DNA of 34,117 nucleotides, from contig WFZM01000004.1 of the NCBI GenBank assembly GCA_015489565.1, forward strand, positions 1-34,117, read 5' to 3'. Every line of letters starts with the position of its first letter. Position 1 is the first letter of the stretch. The notes beneath the pieces are model-generated. The model was not told the origin of the DNA. It saw nothing but the letters and a program-made list of their open reading frames with translations, and searched no databases. Origin of the DNA: Patescibacteria group bacterium (GTDB taxonomy: Bacteria > Patescibacteriota > Minisyncoccia > Phycocordibacterales > UBA2100). Of this stretch, positions 15,285-22,340 are shown piece after piece. The translations under genes and the position numbers were made by a program.

Positions 15285-16559
15285 ATGAATCCGGAAAAAA
15301 AACACAATAAACACTCAATAAGAGATATAGAAATATCAAGGGTGAACAGTCCTGCAAAAGCAGGCAGAGTCAATAATCCAAAAAAGAAATTGAACAAGAA
15401 CGTAGTTTCCAGAAAGCGAAAAAAAAGCCTGGGACTCACTTTTGTGGCAAGTGTTTTGCTTTTGGTTGCCAGTGTTTTTTTGCTTTACTCCTTCCTTAAA
15501 CCTACCAAAGCAACGGTTGAAATACAGACCTTTTCTAAAAACGTACTCTTGACGGATGATCTTGTGCACGTGGCATACAAGGAAGCAGAGCCCGGACAGC
15601 TGGGGTTCAAGGTCCTGGAAAATAACTTTGAAAAAAGTGCTGATATTCAAGCCGATAAATTTGAATACAGTGAAGACAAAGCCTCCGGAACCCTTACCGT
15701 ATACAACAACTATTCAAACAAGCCTCAAAGAATAATAAAAAACACCAGGTTTAAATCTCCGGATGGCAAGATATATCGCGCTAAAAAAGCCTTCACTATA
15801 CCGGGTAAAAAATCCGGTACCCCGGGGCAGGTAGACGTAAAAGTTTATGCAGATGAAGCCGGCGAAAGTTATAATTTGAAATCTGGTACAAAATTTACAC
15901 TGCCGGCACTAAGTGGAGATGCTGCAGAGGGTATTTATGCTGAGGCCAAAACCGATATAAAAGGCGGCTTCAAAGGCAAAAGGGCCAGCGTATCTGAAGA
16001 AAAGAAAGAGCAAGTCTTGGTGGAGCTAAAAGAAGCTCTAAAAAAAGAAGCTTTGCAAAAGGCTTTGCTAAAGTTGGGCCCAGACTATATAAGCTTCCCT
16101 GATGCTGTTATGGTGGAGTTTGAAGAGCCGGAATACAGCTACAGCCAAAACAGCGCAAATATAAAACTTAAAGCCAAAGCTTTGGTGCCGGTATTTAACA
16201 AATACGACTTTGCAAGAGAGGTCTTGGCTCCAGCAGACGCCGAACTTGACTTTGACACAGGAAATAAAATATACATAGATAACCCGGAAGACTTGGAACT
16301 TAAAGTAACCAACAAAGATTCACTCGACCTTGAGGAGGACGAGCTTTTGAAGTTCACAGCAAAAGGGACGGCAGTAGCTAAATACTATCTGGACAAAGAA
16401 GCGATAAAGAAAGAGCTTCAGGGTAAGAACGAAACTGTTGTAAGATTTCTAAAAGAAGCTTACCCGGCAATTGAAAAAATAAACAGCATGATAGAGCCTG
16501 TCTGGAGAGATACTTTCCCTGAAGACCCTCAAAAAATACAAATAGTGGAATTGAAATAA
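15285..16559 (+). CDS. Membrane-anchored baseplate-J-like protein
   Basis: 424 aa. A very basic cytoplasmic N-terminus (residues 1-48) is followed by one transmembrane helix (about 49-71) and then a large exported part. Residues about 133-210 carry SGTLTVYNNYSNKPQRIIKN, TRFKSPDGKIYRAKKAFTIPG, GTPGQVDVKVYADEAGESYN and FTLPALSG. This pattern is annotated as baseplate J/gp47-like in related genomes, although no phage genes are nearby. The C-terminal half (about 215-424) is acidic, with a helical segment and beta-rich parts. It probably works with the FtsA/PilM-like protein upstream in an envelope complex. The precise role is unknown. Confidence 0.75.
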   Translation: MNPEKKHNKHSIRDIEISRVNSPAKAGRVNNPKKKLNKNVVSRKRKKSLGLTFVASVLLLVASVFLLYSFLKPTKATVEIQTFSKNVLLTDDLVHVAYKEAEPGQLGFKVLENNFEKSADIQADKFEYSEDKASGTLTVYNNYSNKPQRIIKNTRFKSPDGKIYRAKKAFTIPGKKSGTPGQVDVKVYADEAGESYNLKSGTKFTLPALSGDAAEGIYAEAKTDIKGGFKGKRASVSEEKKEQVLVELKEALKKEALQKALLKLGPDYISFPDAVMVEFEEPEYSYSQNSANIKLKAKALVPVFNKYDFAREVLAPADAELDFDTGNKIYIDNPEDLELKVTNKDSLDLEEDELLKFTAKGTAVAKYYLDKEAIKKELQGKNETVVRFLKEAYPAIEKINSMIEPVWRDTFPEDPQKIQIVELK

Positions 16560-16586
16560 AAAGACTTGCCAAATTAAAAGTTTTTT
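16558..16586 (+). terminator. Weak terminator-like hairpin
   Basis: AAAAA(G)ACTT pairs with AAGTTTTTT with one bulged G. It overlaps the stop of the preceding gene. Low stability. Confidence 0.35.
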
Positions 16587-16591
16587 GCTAA

Positions 16592-16597
16592 TATAAC
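16592..16597 (+). promoter_or_regulatory. -10 box of infA/alpha operon
   Basis: TATAAC ending 9 nt before the infA ATG. There is no clear -35 at the right distance. Confidence 0.4.
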
Positions 16598-16606
16598 GCG
16601 GCACTT

Positions 16607-16825
16607 ATGACAAAGAGTAAAGATTCGGAACAGTTGACGGAGGGTGTTGTAACCGAAACGATGCCCAACACACTGTTTAGAGTGCAATATGATAACGGGG
16701 AAGAAGAAATCGCTTACCTGGCCGGTAAAATGAGGATTCACCGCATTAAAGTATTGGTGGGAGACAAGGTGCTTGTTAAAAGAGATCCTTATGGTGGCAA
16801 AGGTAGGATAGTAAAACGTATATAA
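16607..16825 (+). CDS. infA: Translation initiation factor IF-1
   Basis: 72-aa OB-fold protein that occupies the ribosomal A site during initiation. The family pattern is complete: EGVVTETMPNTLFRVQYDNGEEEIAYLAGKMR, HRIKVLVGDKVLVKRDPY and KGRIVKRI. Its length is the family standard. It opens the alpha-operon cluster and is followed 6 nt later by rpmJ, the common infA-rpmJ-rpsM order. The start is unambiguous, because the -10 box immediately upstream leaves no space for a longer frame. Confidence 0.97.
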   Translation: MTKSKDSEQLTEGVVTETMPNTLFRVQYDNGEEEIAYLAGKMRIHRIKVLVGDKVLVKRDPYGGKGRIVKRI

Positions 16826-16831
16826 TTTTTT

Positions 16832-16945
16832 ATGAAAGTAAAATCATCAGTAAAAAAGATTTGTCCAAAATGTAAAACCGTCCGCAGAAAGGGAAGGGTT
16901 TATGTTTTGTGTGAGAACCCTCGTCACAAGCAAAGGCAGGGTTAA
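16832..16945 (+). CDS. rpmJ: Large ribosomal subunit protein bL36
   Basis: 37-aa zinc-ribbon protein, found by reading the gap between infA and rpsM. It reads MKVKSSVKKICPKC, then a basic middle, and ends CENPRHKQRQG. The zinc ligands are C11, C14, C27 and H32, so this is the zinc-binding (C+) form of L36. It begins 6 nt after infA and stops 37 nt before rpsM. The AT-rich upstream sequence has no Shine-Dalgarno. Confidence 0.97.
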   Translation: MKVKSSVKKICPKCKTVRRKGRVYVLCENPRHKQRQG

Positions 16946-16982
16946 TTATAAGTTTGTAATTTTAATAGTTTAATTAGTTTAT

Positions 16983-17363
16983 ATGAGAGTAGCAGGTGTT
17001 ACAATACCAAACGATAAAAGGCTCGAGATAGGACTCACGGCCATTTTTGGAATAGGGCGCACAAGAGCCAAGAAGATTTTAGACGAAGCTAAGATAGATT
17101 ACGGCAAAAAAGCCAAGGACTTAACACCTGATGAAGAAGCTACTTTGGCAAAACTTATACAGAACTACAAGATCGAAGGTGAGCTAAGGCGCGAAGTGGC
17201 GGCGAATATTAAACGCCTAAAGGACATAGGTGCTTACAGGGGTATAAGGCACACGCTTAGACTTCCGGTTCGCGGACAAAGAACCAAGACAAACTCACGT
17301 ACTGTTCGTGGCAATGTCAGAAAGACTATGACATCGGGAAAGACTAAGGTTGAGAAGAAGTAA
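16983..17363 (+). CDS. rpsM: Small ribosomal subunit protein uS13
   Basis: 126 aa. It binds the 30S head and contacts tRNA and bridge B1. Recognisable blocks are RVAGVTIPNDKRLEIGLTAIFGIGRTRAKKIL at the N-terminus, the helix-two-turn-helix middle (EGELRREVAANIKRLKDIGAYRGIRH) and the basic tail RLPVRGQRTKTNSRTVRG, which reaches the P site. A lysine-rich extension (KTKVEKK) ends the protein. The gene lies in the alpha operon after rpmJ and before rpsK (29-nt gap). No Shine-Dalgarno precedes the ATG. Length and content are normal. Confidence 0.97.
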   Translation: MRVAGVTIPNDKRLEIGLTAIFGIGRTRAKKILDEAKIDYGKKAKDLTPDEEATLAKLIQNYKIEGELRREVAANIKRLKDIGAYRGIRHTLRLPVRGQRTKTNSRTVRGNVRKTMTSGKTKVEKK

Positions 17364-17392
17364 TTTTAACATAATAGTATAGTAGTTTAAAT

Positions 17393-17827
17393 ATGGGTAA
17401 AAAAAGAATAGTAAAAAAGAGTGGTAATGTTGTAGATAAGGGTGTGCGTGCACGCCTTCTTGCCAAACTGCCTAAAAAGAAACTGGCAAAAGGAATTTTG
17501 AATATAGAGGCGAGCTTCAATAACACCAAAGTTCTCCTTGCAGACGAGAATGGTAACACTGTTATGTGGGCTACTGCAGGATCTTTGGGCTTTTCCGGTG
17601 CTAAAAAGAGTACTCCTTTTGCTGCAGCTAAAGTTGCTGAGCTTATCGGAGACAAAGCGTCTCAAATAGGTGTAAAAGAAGTTGATGTGGTTGTTCGTGG
17701 CATAGGTGCGGGACGCGAATCAGCTATACGCGCTTTCGTTGCCAAAGGTATAGCTGTGAATACCATTCGTGATGAAACACCTATCGCACACAATGGTCCA
17801 AGACGTAGACGCCCGCGCAGAAACTAA
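17393..17827 (+). CDS. rpsK: Small ribosomal subunit protein uS11
   Basis: 144 aa; part of the 30S platform around the mRNA exit. The conserved core is GILNIEASFNNTKVLLADENGNTVMWATAGSLGFSGAKKSTPFAA. The family-typical C-terminus is VVVRGIGAGRESAIRAF, then TPIAHNGPRRRRPRRN. The N-terminal about 30 residues are very basic. The spacing to rpsM (29 nt) and rpsD (58 nt) is AT-rich. A TATAAT at 17865-17870 in the downstream gap might add an internal promoter for rpsD. Confidence 0.97.
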   Translation: MGKKRIVKKSGNVVDKGVRARLLAKLPKKKLAKGILNIEASFNNTKVLLADENGNTVMWATAGSLGFSGAKKSTPFAAAKVAELIGDKASQIGVKEVDVVVRGIGAGRESAIRAFVAKGIAVNTIRDETPIAHNGPRRRRPRRN

Positions 17828-17885
17828 GGTTTAATTTAATTAGATTTTTTATAAATTATTAAAATATAATTTTTTTGATAGTAAT

Positions 17886-18488
17886 ATGTTAAGTAAAGCA
17901 AAATACAAACTTTGTAAAAGACTCGGAGGAGCACTTTTTGAGAAGTGTCAAACTCAAAAATATGCTCTTTCTGAGGCAAGGGCTCGCAAGTCCAAAGGAC
18001 GCAAGCGCCAAATGAGCGACTATGGTCGCCAGCTTATAGAGAAGCAGAAAGTACGCTTTGCTTACGGAATAACGGAAAAGCAGCTTCGCAAGTACGTTCA
18101 CGAATCTATGAAAGCTCAAGATACTGTCTCTACTCTCAACCAGAAGCTTGAGATGCGTTTAGATAACGTTGTCTACAAACTGGGATTTGCCCCAACTCGC
18201 CGAGCGGCACGCCAAATGGTAAACCATGGCCACATAACCGTTAACGGACGAAAGTTAAATATCCCGTCTCACATATTAAAAGTTGGGGACGTGGTGGCTG
18301 TTCGCGAAGGTAGCAAGGCACGTACACTTTTCTCACAGCTTATGGAAACTATCTCAAAACACAAAACCGAAGAATGGCTAAATTTGGACGCAAAGAAACT
18401 CTCAGGTGAAGTAAAAGCCTTACCAAGCTTTGAGGCTGACAAATCTATATTTGACTTTGTATCGGTATTTGAGTTCTACAGCAGGTAA
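17886..18488 (+). CDS. rpsD: Small ribosomal subunit protein uS4
   Basis: 200-aa primary 16S-binding protein and, in other bacteria, translational repressor of the alpha operon. The S4 RNA-binding domain is visible at about residues 92-150: MRLDNVVYKLGFAPTRRAARQMVNHGHITVNGRKLNIPSHIL and KVGDVVAVREGS. The N-terminal part has the basic QYGRQLIEKQ-like helix (SDYGRQLIEKQKVRFAYGITEKQLRKY). No four-cysteine zinc site is present; only two cysteines (KLCKRLGGALFEKCQ) occur near the N-terminus. There is no Shine-Dalgarno. It is followed by rpoA. Confidence 0.97.
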   Translation: MLSKAKYKLCKRLGGALFEKCQTQKYALSEARARKSKGRKRQMSDYGRQLIEKQKVRFAYGITEKQLRKYVHESMKAQDTVSTLNQKLEMRLDNVVYKLGFAPTRRAARQMVNHGHITVNGRKLNIPSHILKVGDVVAVREGSKARTLFSQLMETISKHKTEEWLNLDAKKLSGEVKALPSFEADKSIFDFVSVFEFYSR

Positions 18489-18544
18489 AGCTCTAAGAAT
18501 TGAGTTTAAAAAGTTATTAAAAGTTTTAACGCTTAATAAAACGT

Positions 18545-19501
18545 ATGTCATACACAACACAAATCAGCTTACCAAGCAAACCTAAAACAATAAAAGAGGA
18601 TGGGAACTCAGCGCTTTTTGAGATAGAAAACCTCTACCCGGGTTATGGGCACACTTTGGGCAATTCACTTCGTAGAATAATACTTTCTTCCTTGCAAGGC
18701 GCTGCGATTACCCGCATAAAGATAGACGGGGTTGAGCATGAGTTCTCAACAATGGAAGGTGTAAAGGAGGATGTGATAGCTATCATTTTGCATCTTAAAA
18801 AGCTTAGGTTCAAAATGTTAACTGATGAGGCTCAGACTCTAAGCTTGGATGTAAAAGGACCTAAAGTGGTAACAGGTGCAGACTTTGAATTGCCGGGGCA
18901 GCTAGAGCTTCTAAACAAAGATGAGTACATCATGGAAATTACCGGAAAGGTCAACGTAAAGATGGAGCTCACGGTTGAAAAAGGTATGGGCTTTCTACCG
19001 AAGGAAGTTTTGCAAAAAGATAAAGTAGAAATAGGTACTATAGTTCCGGATGCAGCATTTGCACCTATAAGACGTGTAAACTACGAAGTGGAAAACATGC
19101 GTGTTGAGGACAGGACTGACTACAACAGACTACGCATTTTTATAGAAACAGACGGTAGCATAAGCCCTAAAGAAGCCCTTGAAGAAGCTATTCGCATAAT
19201 GATACAGCAACTCAAGGCAATAGTTGGCTTTCAAGACAATGACGAGGACTTGGCTGACACAAGCAAGGAGGAAAAGAAAGAAGAAGATGGCTCAAACACT
19301 GAGGCTTTAAAAGTTTTGATTTCTGAACTGGAGCTTTCCACCCGTACAGAATCAGTCCTTAACGAGGCAGGTATAAGAACCGTAGGAGGCCTGGTTAGAA
19401 AGAACGAAGAGGACATCTTGGGACTACCCGGCCTGGGCCAAAAAGGTCTGCAGGAGATCAAAGATGCCTTGCAAAAATTAAATTTATCTTTGAAATCATA
19501 A
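18545..19501 (+). CDS. rpoA: RNA polymerase alpha subunit
   Basis: 318 aa. The alpha N-terminal assembly domain (about residues 1-230) has NSLRRIILSSLQGAAITRIKIDGVEHEFSTMEGVKEDV and NRLRIFIETDGSISPKEALEEA. An acidic linker of about 25 residues (DNDEDLADTSKEEKKEEDGS) follows. The helix-hairpin-helix C-terminal domain reads STRTESVLNEAGIRTVGGLVRKNEEDILGLPGLGQKGLQEIKDAL. Both halves are intact, so UP-element or activator contacts remain possible. It sits between rpsD and rplQ as in most bacteria. rplQ probably has an extra promoter just after this gene. Confidence 0.97.
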   Translation: MSYTTQISLPSKPKTIKEDGNSALFEIENLYPGYGHTLGNSLRRIILSSLQGAAITRIKIDGVEHEFSTMEGVKEDVIAIILHLKKLRFKMLTDEAQTLSLDVKGPKVVTGADFELPGQLELLNKDEYIMEITGKVNVKMELTVEKGMGFLPKEVLQKDKVEIGTIVPDAAFAPIRRVNYEVENMRVEDRTDYNRLRIFIETDGSISPKEALEEAIRIMIQQLKAIVGFQDNDEDLADTSKEEKKEEDGSNTEALKVLISELELSTRTESVLNEAGIRTVGGLVRKNEEDILGLPGLGQKGLQEIKDALQKLNLSLKS

Positions 19502-19502
19502 C

Positions 19503-19530
19503 TTGAAATTTATATAAATAAATGTTAAAT
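19503..19530 (+). promoter_or_regulatory. Possible promoter of rplQ
   Basis: TTGAAA (19503-19508), 16 nt, TTAAAT (19525-19530), then 10 nt to the ATG of rplQ at 19541. Confidence 0.4.
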
Positions 19531-19540
19531 TATAGCGCCT

Positions 19541-19894
19541 ATGAAGCATCACAAAAAAGGAAGAAAATTCGGCAGAGTCAGAAAGGTACGCGTTGGACTT
19601 ATGCGTTCTCTTGCCAGGGCTTTGGTTTTGCACGGTAAAATAGAGACAACTGTGGCAAAAGCCAAGGAGCTCAGGCCATTTATAGAAAAGCTGGTAACTT
19701 TGTCAAAGAAAGATACGGTGGCTTCCCGCAGACTGGTTGAGGCCAGAATGGGTAACGATAAAGAGGTTGCATCCAAGCTCCATAAAGAAATAGCTCCAAA
19801 ATACAAAGATAGACCCGGAGGTTACACTAGGATTGTAAAACTAGGTAAGAAATCTGACCTAAGCAATGATAAAGCTGTAATAGAATTAGTATAA
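19541..19894 (+). CDS. rplQ: Large ribosomal subunit protein bL17
   Basis: 117 aa; lines the 50S near the peptide exit tunnel. It starts with the family block MKHHKKGRKFGRVRKVRVGLMRSLARALVLHGKIETTVAKAKELRPFIEKLVTL and ends with APKYKDRPGGYTRIVKLGKKSDLSNDKAVIELV. Length is normal. It lies downstream of rpoA and 11 nt upstream of rplM. Only a weak purine stretch precedes the next gene. Confidence 0.97.
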   Translation: MKHHKKGRKFGRVRKVRVGLMRSLARALVLHGKIETTVAKAKELRPFIEKLVTLSKKDTVASRRLVEARMGNDKEVASKLHKEIAPKYKDRPGGYTRIVKLGKKSDLSNDKAVIELV

Positions 19895-19905
19895 AAAGAC
19901 TTAGT

Positions 19906-20253
19906 ATGACACGAGAACTTAAAATAGACGCAAAAGGGCAAAAATTAGGTAGGCTTGCTACTTACATAGCTAGTGTTTTGAGTGGTAAAGATAGCCCTGA
20001 CTACGCACCAAACAAAGTAGCCGACGTGCAAGTTGTAGTTGAAAATGTAGATGAGCTAGATATAAGTGAGAAAAAAATGGACTCTGAAACTCACGAGCGA
20101 TATTCGGGCTACCCCGGAGGTCGCAAAGTGCTAAGCTGGAGAGAGGTAGCAGAGAAAAAAGGTGTGGCTGAGCTTTTAAGGTTGGCTGTGAAAGGTATGT
20201 TGCCAAAAAACAAACTTCAAGACAAGAGGCTGAAGAATTTAATAATTAAATAG
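19906..20253 (+). CDS. rplM: Large ribosomal subunit protein uL13 (short)
   Basis: 115 aa against about 142 in E. coli. The core is recognisable: DAKGQKLGRLATYIASVLSGKDSPDYAPNK, THERYSGYPGGRKVLSWREV and LLRLAVKGMLPKNKLQDKRLKNL. The usual N-terminal about 13 residues and the C-terminal about 20-residue tail are absent. Both neighbours are intact and close (11 and 4 nt), so this is a natural short form and not a truncation by mutation. L13 is an early assembly protein of the 50S subunit; the missing parts are peripheral. Confidence 0.95.
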   Translation: MTRELKIDAKGQKLGRLATYIASVLSGKDSPDYAPNKVADVQVVVENVDELDISEKKMDSETHERYSGYPGGRKVLSWREVAEKKGVAELLRLAVKGMLPKNKLQDKRLKNLIIK

Positions 20254-20257
20254 TATT

Positions 20258-20650
20258 ATGTCAGAGAAAAAATACACAGAGGGTATAGGTAGACGCAAAG
20301 TTGCGGTTGCAAGAGTACGCATCTTTGAGGCGGCTAAAAATACTTTTGAAGTAAATGGCAAAAAGCTTGACGACTACTTTAAAACAGAAGAGCAAATAAA
20401 AACAGTAAAAGACGCCTTGGACTTAGCAGGACAAAAATTTAAAGTTAGCATAAAAGTTCTGGGGAGCGGTCTGAATGCTCAGGCAGAAGCGGTACGCCAC
20501 GGCCTGGCAAGAGCTTTGGAAAAGTTTGACCCGGCTCTACGTGCTGAACTTAAGGAAAAAGGATACATAAAGCGTGATCCACGCAAGAAAGAGCGCAAAA
20601 AATTCGGACTCAAGAAAGCACGCCGCGCACCTCAATGGTCAAAGCGTTAA
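20258..20650 (+). CDS. rpsI: Small ribosomal subunit protein uS9
   Basis: 130 aa. It ends with the invariant basic tail (KKERKKFGLKKARRAPQWSKR) that reaches the P-site tRNA. The N-terminus YTEGIGRRKVAVARVRIFEA and the middle GSGLNAQAEAVRHGLARALEKFDPALRAELKEKGYIKRDPR fit the family. It begins 4 nt after rplM, the standard rplM-rpsI pair, and is the last gene before the operon terminator. Confidence 0.97.
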   Translation: MSEKKYTEGIGRRKVAVARVRIFEAAKNTFEVNGKKLDDYFKTEEQIKTVKDALDLAGQKFKVSIKVLGSGLNAQAEAVRHGLARALEKFDPALRAELKEKGYIKRDPRKKERKKFGLKKARRAPQWSKR

Positions 20651-20672
20651 AATACCATGGATTTATATATTG

Positions 20673-20703
20673 AAAGTCTCTCTTATAAAAAGAGAGACTT
20701 TTT
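20673..20703 (+). terminator. Intrinsic terminator of the alpha operon
   Basis: AAAGTCTCTCTT / AAGAGAGACTTT stem of 12 bp with a 5-nt loop and a T run. It closes the infA-rpsI cluster. Confidence 0.92.
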
Positions 20704-20718
20704 GCTTTTAATCTTTCA

Positions 20719-20727
20719 TGCTAAAAT
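20719..20727 (+). promoter_or_regulatory. Extended -10 promoter of methyltransferase gene
   Basis: TG-C-TAAAAT, 6 nt before the ATG at 20734. Confidence 0.55.
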
Positions 20728-20733
20728 GAGCTC

Positions 20734-21444
20734 ATGCTAAAAAATCTCAATCCTAAAGAAGTCTGGGACAGGGAATATTCTGAAAGGCGTCTGATGAAAG
20801 GAGAAAAGCCTCCTAAGTCCCTTTTAAAATTCATAAAATTTCTAAAAAAAGAGGAGGGGCTGCGTGGCAAAGAATTGCCATTTGAAAATTTCAAGATTCT
20901 TGACCTTGGCTCCGGAGAAGCTAAAAATGCTGCGCACTTTGCCGGCTTGGGTGCAGAGATTTGGGCACTTGAGTTAAGCTCTGTGGCGCACAGAAACGCT
21001 ATTGCAAAATATTCCAACCTTGAATCTATACACTTTTTAAATGAGAGCTTTGCTAAAAAACTTGACTTTGAAGATGCCTTCTTTGATATAGCGTTGGATG
21101 TGACATCATCTAACTCACTCACCAGCGCAGAAAGAGACTTGCATCTTGGTGAAGTTTCTCGGGTCTTAAAGCCGGGTGGCTTCTTTTTTGTGCGGGCCCT
21201 ACTGAAAGATGGAGACGAAAATGCCAAAAAACTTCTTAAACTATATCCGGGATCCGAAGAGGGAAGCTATATATTGCCCGGCCTTAATTTGCAAGAAAAA
21301 GTTTTCTCTAAAGATGAATTCAAAAAACTCTATTCTAAGTATTTTGATATATTAAAATTAGAAGAAGAAACTCATCATATAAATTTTGAAGGCAGAATAT
21401 ACAAAAGGCGCTTCTTGATAGCTTATTTACATAAGAAAGCTTAA
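20734..21444 (+). CDS. SAM-dependent class I methyltransferase
   Basis: 236 aa with a Rossmann-type SAM fold. Motif I is FKILDLGSGEAKNAAHFA (about residues 53-70); the acidic residue that usually binds the ribose would be E80 in WALELS. Motif II/III lies at FDIALDVTSSNSLTSAERD, and the post-motif is RVLKPGGFFFVRALL (Methyltransf_11/25 style). The substrate cannot be read from sequence. The N-terminal PKEVWDREYSERRLMKGEKPPKSLLKF looks like the cap region of small-molecule or chalcogen methyltransferases, but this is not diagnostic. It is monocistronic between the ribosomal operon and grpE. Confidence 0.88.
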   Translation: MLKNLNPKEVWDREYSERRLMKGEKPPKSLLKFIKFLKKEEGLRGKELPFENFKILDLGSGEAKNAAHFAGLGAEIWALELSSVAHRNAIAKYSNLESIHFLNESFAKKLDFEDAFFDIALDVTSSNSLTSAERDLHLGEVSRVLKPGGFFFVRALLKDGDENAKKLLKLYPGSEEGSYILPGLNLQEKVFSKDEFKKLYSKYFDILKLEEETHHINFEGRIYKRRFLIAYLHKKA

Positions 21445-21453
21445 GTAAAAAAT

Positions 21454-21485
21454 AAAGCTTAATAAACTAAGGGGTATTAAGTTTT
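21454..21485 (+). terminator. Weak terminator-like hairpin
   Basis: AAAGCTTAATA pairs with TATTAAGTTTT with one bulge, after the methyltransferase gene. Confidence 0.4.
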
Positions 21486-21513
21486 AAGGCTAATTGTTGC
21501 TGACTCTCAAATC

Positions 21514-21541
21514 TTGAAATTCACTTGGGATTTGCTATGCT
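21514..21541 (+). promoter_or_regulatory. Promoter of grpE
   Basis: TTGAAA (21514-21519), 16 nt, TATGCT (21536-21541), then 9 nt to the ATG at 21551. No CIRCE operator (TTAGCACTC-N9-GAGTGCTAA) is present. Confidence 0.5.
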
Positions 21542-21550
21542 TAAGAGCAT

Positions 21551-22132
21551 ATGAAAAATAAGCCGGAAAAAAAGCAGAAGGATGAAGAAAAGGACTTAAA
21601 AATAGAAGAGCCTGCAGAAGAAATAGAATACGAAGATGAAGCTTTGCCACAAGATAAGCTCAAAAAACTGCGTGAAAAATTGAAAAAATGCGAAGAGGAA
21701 AAGCGGGAATTTCTGGAAGGCTGGCAAAGAGCAAAAGCGGATGCCGTGAACGAGAAAAAACGCTTTGCCGAAGACTTAAAACGAGCCAGACTGGACGGTA
21801 AAAAAGAAGCCCTGGAAAAAATTATCCCTGTTTTAGATAGTTTTCACATGGCTTTTCAAGGAGATGCTTGGGAAAGTTTAGATCCAGCATATAAAAGTGG
21901 TATAGAATACATATTTAATCAGTTTAACAGCGCTCTTGCAGACTTGGGAGCTAAAGATTATGCAAAGGAAGGGGAGAGCTTTGACCCACTTTTGCACGAG
22001 GCGTTAAAAGACATAGAAACAGACGAAGAAGACAAGGATTCAAAAATAGCAAAAGTATTGCGCAAAGGATATGTGATAGAAGAGACAGTGCTCCGCCCTG
22101 CGCAAGTTGAAGTCTATAAATTTAAAAAATAA
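21551..22132 (+). CDS. grpE: Nucleotide exchange factor GrpE
   Basis: 193 aa; releases ADP from DnaK. A charged N-terminus and a long coiled coil (about residues 28-85, KLKKLREKLKKCEEEKREFLEGWQRAKADAVNEKKR) lead into the family core LEKIIPVLDSFHMAFQ, then GIEYIFNQFNSALADLGAKDY and GESFDPLLHEAL. The C-terminal beta wing ends VLRKGYVIEETVLRPAQVEVYKFKK. It is separated from dnaK by a 158-nt palindromic element, a minus-strand regulator gene and an RHH gene, so it is not in a simple grpE-dnaK operon. Confidence 0.96.
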   Translation: MKNKPEKKQKDEEKDLKIEEPAEEIEYEDEALPQDKLKKLREKLKKCEEEKREFLEGWQRAKADAVNEKKRFAEDLKRARLDGKKEALEKIIPVLDSFHMAFQGDAWESLDPAYKSGIEYIFNQFNSALADLGAKDYAKEGESFDPLLHEALKDIETDEEDKDSKIAKVLRKGYVIEETVLRPAQVEVYKFKK

Positions 22133-22150
22133 ATTTCCCAAAATACAAAT

Positions 22151-22308
22151 AGACTTGTTCCCAAACAACAAAAAGTGAATTTTAGACGATTTTTGAGCGA
22201 GGTGAAGTTGAGGAAACCGAGCAAATACAGCGTATTTGTGAGTGTTGACGAAGCAAGTCACAGCCAAAAAGCGTCAAAATGAAAAAATGCTTGTTTGGGA
22301 ACAAGTCT
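22151..22308. repeat. 158-nt palindromic structured element
   Basis: Perfect 18-bp terminal inverted repeats (AGACTTGTTCCCAAACAA at 22151-22168 and its complement at 22291-22308). Inside, ATTTTAGACGATTTTTG (22179-22195) pairs with CAAAAAGCGTCAAAAT (22265-22280). Exactly at the centre is a 7-bp stem CAAATAC-agc-GTATTTG (22222-22238). The intervening parts can form small hairpins (for example TGAC-gaagcaa-GTCA). No ORF is present. It could be a non-coding RNA, an attenuator between grpE and its terminator, or a MITE-like repeat. No second copy is in this window. Confidence 0.75.
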
Positions 22309-22313
22309 CATCT

Positions 22314-22340
22314 AAAAAGCCGGCATCAGTCCGGTTTTTT
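22314..22340. terminator. Bidirectional terminator
   Basis: AAAAAGCCGG-catcagt-CCGGTTTTTT. It serves grpE from the left and the TrmB-like gene from the right, and it contains the UGA stop of the latter. Confidence 0.8.

Noticed and set aside
15285..16559. Prophage baseplate gene
   Set aside because: Has a cytoplasmic basic N-terminus and a TM anchor, sits beside an FtsA/PilM-like gene, and no other phage genes are present.
20721..21227. Minus-strand frame of 168 codons over the methyltransferase
   Set aside because: Ser-rich shadow of a gene with clear SAM motifs and its own promoter.
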